The notes beneath the pieces were generated by a model that was not told the origin of the DNA, searched no databases, and saw only the letters and a list, made by a program, of their open reading frames with translations. A stretch of 64,000 nucleotides of DNA from Aquilaria yunnanensis (Eukaryota; Streptophyta; Magnoliopsida; Malvales; Thymelaeaceae): assembly GCA_039654915.1 (NCBI GenBank), contig CM077596.1, positions 8,928,001-8,992,000 on the forward strand, written 5' to 3'. Both the position numbers and the translations under genes were made by a program. This document shows, piece after piece, positions 58,331 through 64,000 of the stretch. Every line of letters starts with the position of its first letter. Positions within the stretch are counted from its first letter, which is position 1.

Positions 58331-58451
58331 TGATGAGAGAAGAATTTGAGAGAAGAGGGAAATGAATCAGTTATTGCAGGAAACTGGAATAACCGACTTT
58401 AGAAGTCACGGGGTATCTTATCTGTTGTTTAATCAGAAGGAAGAACACGCA

Positions 58452-58457
58452 TTTATA
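58452..58457 (-). promoter_or_regulatory. TATA box of copy 3
   Basis: CACTATAAATGCGTG on the minus strand, about 120 bp before the ATG. Confidence 0.6.
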
Positions 58458-58619
58458 GTGATGAAAAGGGATAACGTGTCGATTACACTTAGGGGAGCAT
58501 GTACATCTGTCAAAAGAAAATGCAAATTTTTCCAAATATAACAAACTGTATGTACAGTAATTGTGACTGTGGCTCACATCTTCCACTGGTTTTACGTCCA
58601 GTAACGGCATTAACGGCTT

Positions 58620-59168
58620 CTATGAGTCGAGGATCTGCTTCCCATCCAGCTTTCTTACAAACCGGCAAACAGGGTCGTTTAAAGTCAGATTCCCGGGACT
58701 GTAACGGTTTCGTTCTTCATGAAAAATACTCCATAAATCAAGAATTTCACGTTGCACAGATCCACAAGAATGCGTCTCAAGAGTCAATTGGATATCATCC
58801 AATGAGTCCTTACTCAAGCCATTCTTGATGAACCGTATTTTATCTTCTCGATTATTGGAGATCATTCCTAAAGAACGACACCTAGTTTTACAAGTCCACC
58901 TACCACATTTATGGCAGACTTGTAATCTTTTCGCTCTTCTTTTTCTGGCATAAGAACTTTTGCCAACACCAGGCATGTAAGATGCAAATGTCTCTGGGAT
59001 TTCACCTGCCAGACGAACCTTGGCTTCGATTAACCACCGTACATCTTCAGGTATTCCTTTGTGCATCAGAGCTCTTAATCGTTCACAGCGAACTCGGTAG
59101 ATCTTTTTTAGGATGTTCATTGGGAGAGAAGGGAAATACTTTCGCAAGGCAGAAAAAGTAGGATCCAT
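58620..59168 (-). CDS. virus NABP-like four-cysteine protein, copy 4
   Basis: 182 codons, starts MDPTFSALRKYFPSLPMN. It is the most diverged copy: RVRCERLRALMHKGIPED, SYARKRRAKRLQVCHKCG, fingers C85, C88, C93 and C97 (CHKCGRWTCKTRC), LGMISNNREDKIRFIKNG, tail RFVRKLDGKQILDS. It is nearest to pol. No TATA box like that of the other copies is seen upstream (59170-59290), though part of the common leader (GAGTACCGTATCC as read on the plus strand) is present. Open throughout. Confidence 0.7.
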   Translation of the reverse strand: MDPTFSALRKYFPSLPMNILKKIYRVRCERLRALMHKGIPEDVRWLIEAKVRLAGEIPETFASYMPGVGKSSYARKRRAKRLQVCHKCGRWTCKTRCRSLGMISNNREDKIRFIKNGLSKDSLDDIQLTLETHSCGSVQREILDLWSIFHEERNRYSPGNLTLNDPVCRFVRKLDGKQILDS

Positions 59169-60515
59169 TTTCTAGGAGGAAGTAAAAGAAAGAAGGGGTG
59201 AAGGTATCAGTTATTATGGGCAACTGAGAGAACCGACTTGAGAGTCACGGAGTACCGTATCCGCCGTTTAACCGGAAAAGTGGATCCTGCTTTATTTTAG
59301 TATCATAGATATTTCTTATCTTTGATATCTCATCAGGCATGACATTGATCCAGTCCTTGATTATTGAATCCATTGTCTGCTTTCGACGACAATATTTCTC
59401 GATATCCGCACTTATCTTTGACCATAGCTATTTCTTATCTTGGATACCGCTAAGCTGGCGTCAATTCTGTCCATCCCGGTGTAGCCTCGATTATTGAATT
59501 GATTACCAGGATTTTGACAATATTGTCTACCTTATCCTTGAATTCCTGATGCGGGTTGGTCCCGCATATTAGCTGTGTATCCAGTGATAGATTGGTAAGA
59601 GCTGATGTTATTGAGATCTCAGCTTATACTGCTGTAACGGTGCGGTGGATGTGTTTCCCATTTGATTCCTAGTTCTGTATGCCATGCATGCATGATGTGA
59701 AATGCATGAATGCAGAGCATGTGTAACTGATGGATTTATTTTTTTATATCTTTGCTTTACTGGATCCTCTTTGTAATTGCCTTCTATCGTTGAATCTCTT
59801 TATGCTTTCCAACTGTTGTCCATTGTTTCACTTTCCAGCTGTTGTTCATTGTCTCGCTTTCCAGCTATTGTCCATTGTCTCAAAAGCCTAACTCTTTTCA
59901 AAAATCTTCTTTCCTTGATTTGTTCTTAAATTTTGGCTTCAATTTCCTTAATGTCCGCCTCGTACTTTATGCCTCTCTGGATAATTGTCCCTGTTGAGAT
60001 ATTCGTGAGTATGATTCTTTCTTGCTGACATGGACATGTTAAGACTTTTGAAGCGATCATTCAGGCAACCACCAAGGCTATCTCCCAAAGATTTGTTACT
60101 CCTTCTTCTTTGTTAGCCTGTGTTCTGTGCCGCTCGCAAAGCAGGACCTCAATCTTATCTGTTTTAATTCATAAAGCTTATCAAAGTAATCTACGGTCTT
60201 TGTTTTTTTTTTTTTTTTTTTTTTTTTTTAGTTTTAATTATTACTATTCTTCCTTCAAAAGTCACAATTTATTGCACACTTAAGGCTAGTAGGAATGTGA
60301 GATTTGAAGGAAAAGAACTGGATAGAAGCGACTTTAGCGTGAGAATCAAAGGCAAGCTAAAGAGAATTGGCTTTTTATTTATGGGTAATATGAAAATCTT
60401 GGGTACATATAGATAATGAAAGTGTAAGAGAAGAAAGCTCTCTTTGACAACTTTGATCAAATAAACTTTGGTAACCCTGTATCCACTTCTCCCCTTCTGT
60501 TTGAAAATTTCTTCA
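59169..60515. other. spacer between pol and the accessory cassette
   Basis: No supported gene. It contains a 26-bp repeat in three copies at 59806-59881 (TTTCCAGCTGTTGTCCATTG type) and a run of 27 T at 60203-60229. On the minus strand this is the 3' side of pol and would be the promoter region of copy 4. Confidence 0.5.
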
Positions 60516-63500
60516 TTATGCAAAGTATTTCTTTACTGCATCCGAATTTACTGGCTTCGGTAATTCTCGTCCATCCATTTCTGTCAGAATTAGTGCCCCT
60601 CCTGAAAATGCTTTCTTCACGACATATGGCCCGTCATAATTTGGTGTCCATTTTCCTCTTGAATCATGTTGCATGGGTAAAATTTTCTTGAGCACTATGT
60701 CACCCTCGTGAAATTGTCGTGGGCGAACCTTTTTGTTGTAAGAACGAATCATCCTTCTTTGATAAAGTTGCCCATGGCAGAGGGCTATCATTCTTCTTTC
60801 ATCAATTAGATTTAATTGCTCGTATCTAGCTTTGACCCATTCTGCTTCTCTTAATTGAGTATCCATTAGTACCCTTAATGAAGGAATTTCAACTTCGATG
60901 GGCAATACAGCCTCCATACCGTATACCAGAGAAAAAGGTGTTGCTCCAGTAGAAGTACGGGTAGAAGTTCTATAAGCATGTAGTGCAAAAGGTAACATCT
61001 CATGCCAGTCCTTGTAAGTGACGATCATCTTTTCAACAATTCTCTTGATATTTTTATTGGCCGCTTCTACTGCACCATTCATCATTGGTCGATAAGGTGC
61101 CGAATTGAGATGTTTGATTTTGAACTGCCGGCACAAAGTCTGCATCATTGCATTGTTCAGGTTCGTGGCATTGTCTGAGATGATACATTCCGGCGGCCCA
61201 TAGCAACAAATGATTTCTTTCTTAATGAACCGGCATACCACCTTTTGAGTCACACTTGCATATGACATAGCTTCTACCCATTTAGTGAAGTAGTCAATTG
61301 CCACTAGGATGAATTTGTGACCATTGGAAGCTTTAGGGGTAATGGCTCCAATGACGTCAATTCCCCACATGGCAAAAGGCCAAGGTATTGCTGTTACATT
61401 AAGAGGGGTGGGTGGAGCTTGGATCTTGTTGGCATATATTTGACATTTGTGACATTTTCTCACGTGATTAATACAATCACTTTCCAATGTGAGCCAATAG
61501 TAGCCAGCCCTCATTATTTGTCTTGCCATGGTATGACCACTAGTGTGTGCTCCACATATTCCAGAATGAACTTCTTCCATGATCTTTCGTGCTTCATGAG
61601 TATCTACACAGTGAAGTAGCATCGAGTCTGGGGTTTTCTTGTAGAGTATGTCTAGGTTTAAAAGAAAACCCATTGACAATCTTCGTAGAAATTTCTTGTC
61701 ATTTTCTGATGCTTCTAGTGGATATGTTCGTTCTTGGAGGTATTTCTTGATATCATGATACCAAGGCTTTCCATCCAATTCTTCTTCGATGCTCATGCAA
61801 TAAGCTGGAGAATCTATTATTTTCATCTCGAACACAGGAGTATGCTCAGGGTCGCTTATCTTGTACATAGCAGCCAAAGTAGCTAAAGCGTCTGGGATTT
61901 GATTATCTTCCCTTGGAAGATGATGGAAACTTATACTGTTAAATCTTCGAGTCATGTCTAGTATAAGCTTTTGGTAAGGGATTAATTTTGAATCTCTTGT
62001 CTCCCATTCTCCATTGATTTGATATATGACTAATGCGGAATCCCCATAGACTCGGAGATCTCGCACTTTCAAATCCAATGCCATTTGGAGTCCCATAGCA
62101 CATGCTTCATACTCTACTATATTGTTGGTACAAGGAAATGTAATTTTTGCTGTGAGGGGAAACTGCTCTCCGCTTGGAGAGATGAGTATAGCTCCGATCC
62201 CTTGTCCCAAAGCATTAGATGCTCCATCGAATGCCATTTTCCATGTTTCATTTTCTTCATCGACTTCCTGTTCTATTGTCATTATATCTCCATCAGGAAA
62301 GTCCATTCTCATGGGCTCATAATCCTCCAATGCTCTATCAGCCAGATATTCAGCGATCACACTTCCTTTTACGGCCTTTTGGGTGACATACTGTATGTCG
62401 TATTCAGATAACAGCATTTGCCATTTTGCAATCCTGCCTGATAAAGCGGGTTTCTCGAAAATGTACTTAATGGGATCAGTCTTGGAAATCAGCAATGTTG
62501 TGTTGTTGAGCATGTAGTGTCGTAGTCGATGTGCTACCCATGCAAGGGCACAACAGGACTTTTCTACTATTGAGTATTTAGCTTCATATGTGGTAAGCTT
62601 TTTGCTCAAATAGTAAATTACATGCTCCTTCTTGCTTGTCTCATCACGTTGACCCAATACGGATCCTAATGAAGAATCCTGTATGGATAAATATAGAATC
62701 AACGGTTCTCCGGATCGAGGTGGTATCAAGACTGGTGGATTTGATAGATATCGTTTGATTTTCTCGAACGCTTCTTGGCATTCGTTATTCCACTCAATCG
62801 GATTGTTCTTCTTTAGTGATTTGAAAAGAGGTTCACACTTGGACGTCAATTGTGATATGAACCTTGCTATGAAGTTGATTCTACCCAGAAAACTTCTTAC
62901 TTGTTTTGGAGTCTTCGGGGGTTGCATTTCTTGTATCGCTTTGACTTTACTCGGGTCAACTCGAATCCCGTCCTTGCTGACTATGAAACCCAATAACTTT
63001 CCTGAAGAGGCTCCAAAAGTACATTTGGCAGGATTCAACTTCAATTGATATTTGCGAAGTCTATCGAATAGTTTTCTTAGCACTTTTAGATGCCCCCGAG
63101 CAGTGAAAGTTTTGGCGATCATGTCGTCCACATATACTTCAATTTCTTTATGCATCATGTCATGGAACAACGTGACCATGGCTCTTTGATATGTAGCACC
63201 AGCATTCTTTAACCCGAAAGGCATCACCTTATAGTAGAAGGTACCCCAAAGGGTAATAAAAGCAGTTTTTATCATGTCATCTGGATCAAGTTTGATTTGA
63301 TTGTATCCAGAAAAACCATCCATGAAGGAAAAGTAGGAGTTTCCTGCGGTATTATCCACCAGTGTATCAATATGAGGAAGTGGGAAGTTATCTTTAGGAC
63401 TGGCTTCGTTCAAAGGCCGGTAGTCCTGACAAACTCTTAGTTTCCCACTTTCTTTCTTTTCGACTGGGACAATGTTAACCACCCATTCTGTATATTCAGC

Positions 63501-63945
63501 AACCCCTAGGAATCCTGCATCCCACAGCTTTTGAATCTCGTCTTTTACTCTTAAGATTAACTCCGGCTTTAATCTTCGTAACTTCTGTCTGACAGGCTTC
63601 GCCCCAGGTTTCAAGGGTATTTTGTGTAGTACAATGTCTGAGCTTAAGCCGGGCATATCTTGGTATGACCAAGCGAATACATCCACATATTCTTTCAATA
63701 AATGGACTAATTCTTCTTTTTCTTCAGGAGGGAATAAAGTGCCAATCTTGACTTCTTTTACATCCTGACTGTCTCCTAGGTTGAATACCTCAGTTGGTTC
63801 TTGACTTGTTGCTCTTTCTTTTTCATCTTGCTCAATCATTTTTAATAGCTCAGGAGATACTTGAAGATCTTCGTCGTCCGAGTCGGTAGTGTTTACAGGA
63901 TTATCAAAGTTCATTCTTTCATTGTCATCAAAGAGAGTTTTGGGT
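60516..63945 (-). CDS. pol: Ogre-like pol: reverse transcriptase, two RNase H domains, integrase (intact exon)
   Basis: 1132 codons open from the first ATG (63914), but the reading frame starts upstream at a splice acceptor (63946), giving PKTLFDDNERMNFDNP. RT about 90-300, with VCQDYRPLNEASPKDNF, MPFGLKNAGATYQRAM and catalytic YVDD at 261-264. RNase H about 395-480. Second, archaeal-type RNase H about 558-690 (AFDGASNALGQG, NNIVEYEACAMG). Integrase HHCC about 773-823, core D853, D914, E950. C-terminal GPYVVKK. No stop codon breaks it, unlike other pol genes here. The protease and gag lie outside the window. Confidence 0.93.
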
Positions 63946-64000
63946 CTGCATTATCCAGAGAGAAAAGAAAGAAAAGAGAAAAAAAATGGCACGAATGAGA
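63946..64000 (-). other. 3' end of the Ogre intron
   Basis: On the minus strand: TTTTTTTTTCTCTTTTC, TTTCTTTTCTCTC, then GGATAATGCAG|ACCC. A long pyrimidine tract plus AG, in phase with pol. Ogre elements are known to have an intron between protease and RT. Confidence 0.7.

Noticed and set aside
56194..59168. Small zinc proteins as ordinary retrotransposon nucleocapsid
   Set aside because: Cysteine spacing is C-x2-C-x4-C-x3-C with no His as in CCHC knuckles, and no capsid domain; they sit after pol, not before.
60269..60523. 84-codon minus ORF overlapping the end of pol
   Set aside because: No domain, begins inside pol in another frame, no promoter seen.
1..64000. tRNA, rRNA or microRNA genes
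   Set aside because: None recognised by eye on either strand; a tRNAscan/Infernal run would be needed to be certain.

Overview
This is nuclear DNA of a flowering plant, probably a eudicot; the species cannot be told from the sequence. There are no bacterial-type genes. Host-type genes survive only as interrupted exons. Most of the 64 kb is LTR retrotransposons in several insertion layers: Ty3/gypsy elements of the Tat/Ogre group, one Ty1/copia element, and solo LTRs. Target-site duplications (TSDs) fix many element ends to the base.

Layout. (1) 1-9347: remains of a multi-exon minus-strand gene resembling plant mobile-domain/Ulp1-linked transposon genes. A copia solo LTR (3493-4901) splits it and some exon-intron units are tandemly duplicated (5141-6770). 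(2) 9348-10415: solo LTR of a Tat-type element. (3) 11778-30646: a decayed Tat-type element (pol on minus, an extra antisense gene on plus). Its left LTR carries an inversion. A complete copia element (14335-22681, TSD GAACA) and another solo LTR (23691-24557, TSD ACTAT) are nested in it. (4) 30647-46020: a minus-strand gene resembling replication protein A large subunit, interrupted by a hAT-like element (31251-32197) and by a second Tat element (35045-45913, TSD CCATG). That second element carries an antisense gene with its own TATA box and recognisable introns. (5) 46021-48629: decayed repeat DNA. (6) 48630-64000: most of an Ogre-like element on the minus strand, running off the right edge. 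It has a ~4.2 kb 3' LTR, a polypurine tract, a 73-bp hairpin-forming tandem array, a five-gene accessory cassette, and an intact RT-RNaseH-integrase exon preceded by a splice acceptor.

The most remarkable part is the Ogre cassette (54975-59168). Four tandem, intact, 182-187-residue genes encode small basic four-cysteine proteins resembling plant-virus nucleic-acid-binding proteins (carlavirus type). A fifth, intronless gene is LOG-like (cytokinin-activating family) with an altered catalytic region. All five lie on the pol strand. At least four have their own TATA box, and they share an upstream module that is amplified five times before the LOG-like gene. These ORFs are open while nearly every other coding region in the window is broken.
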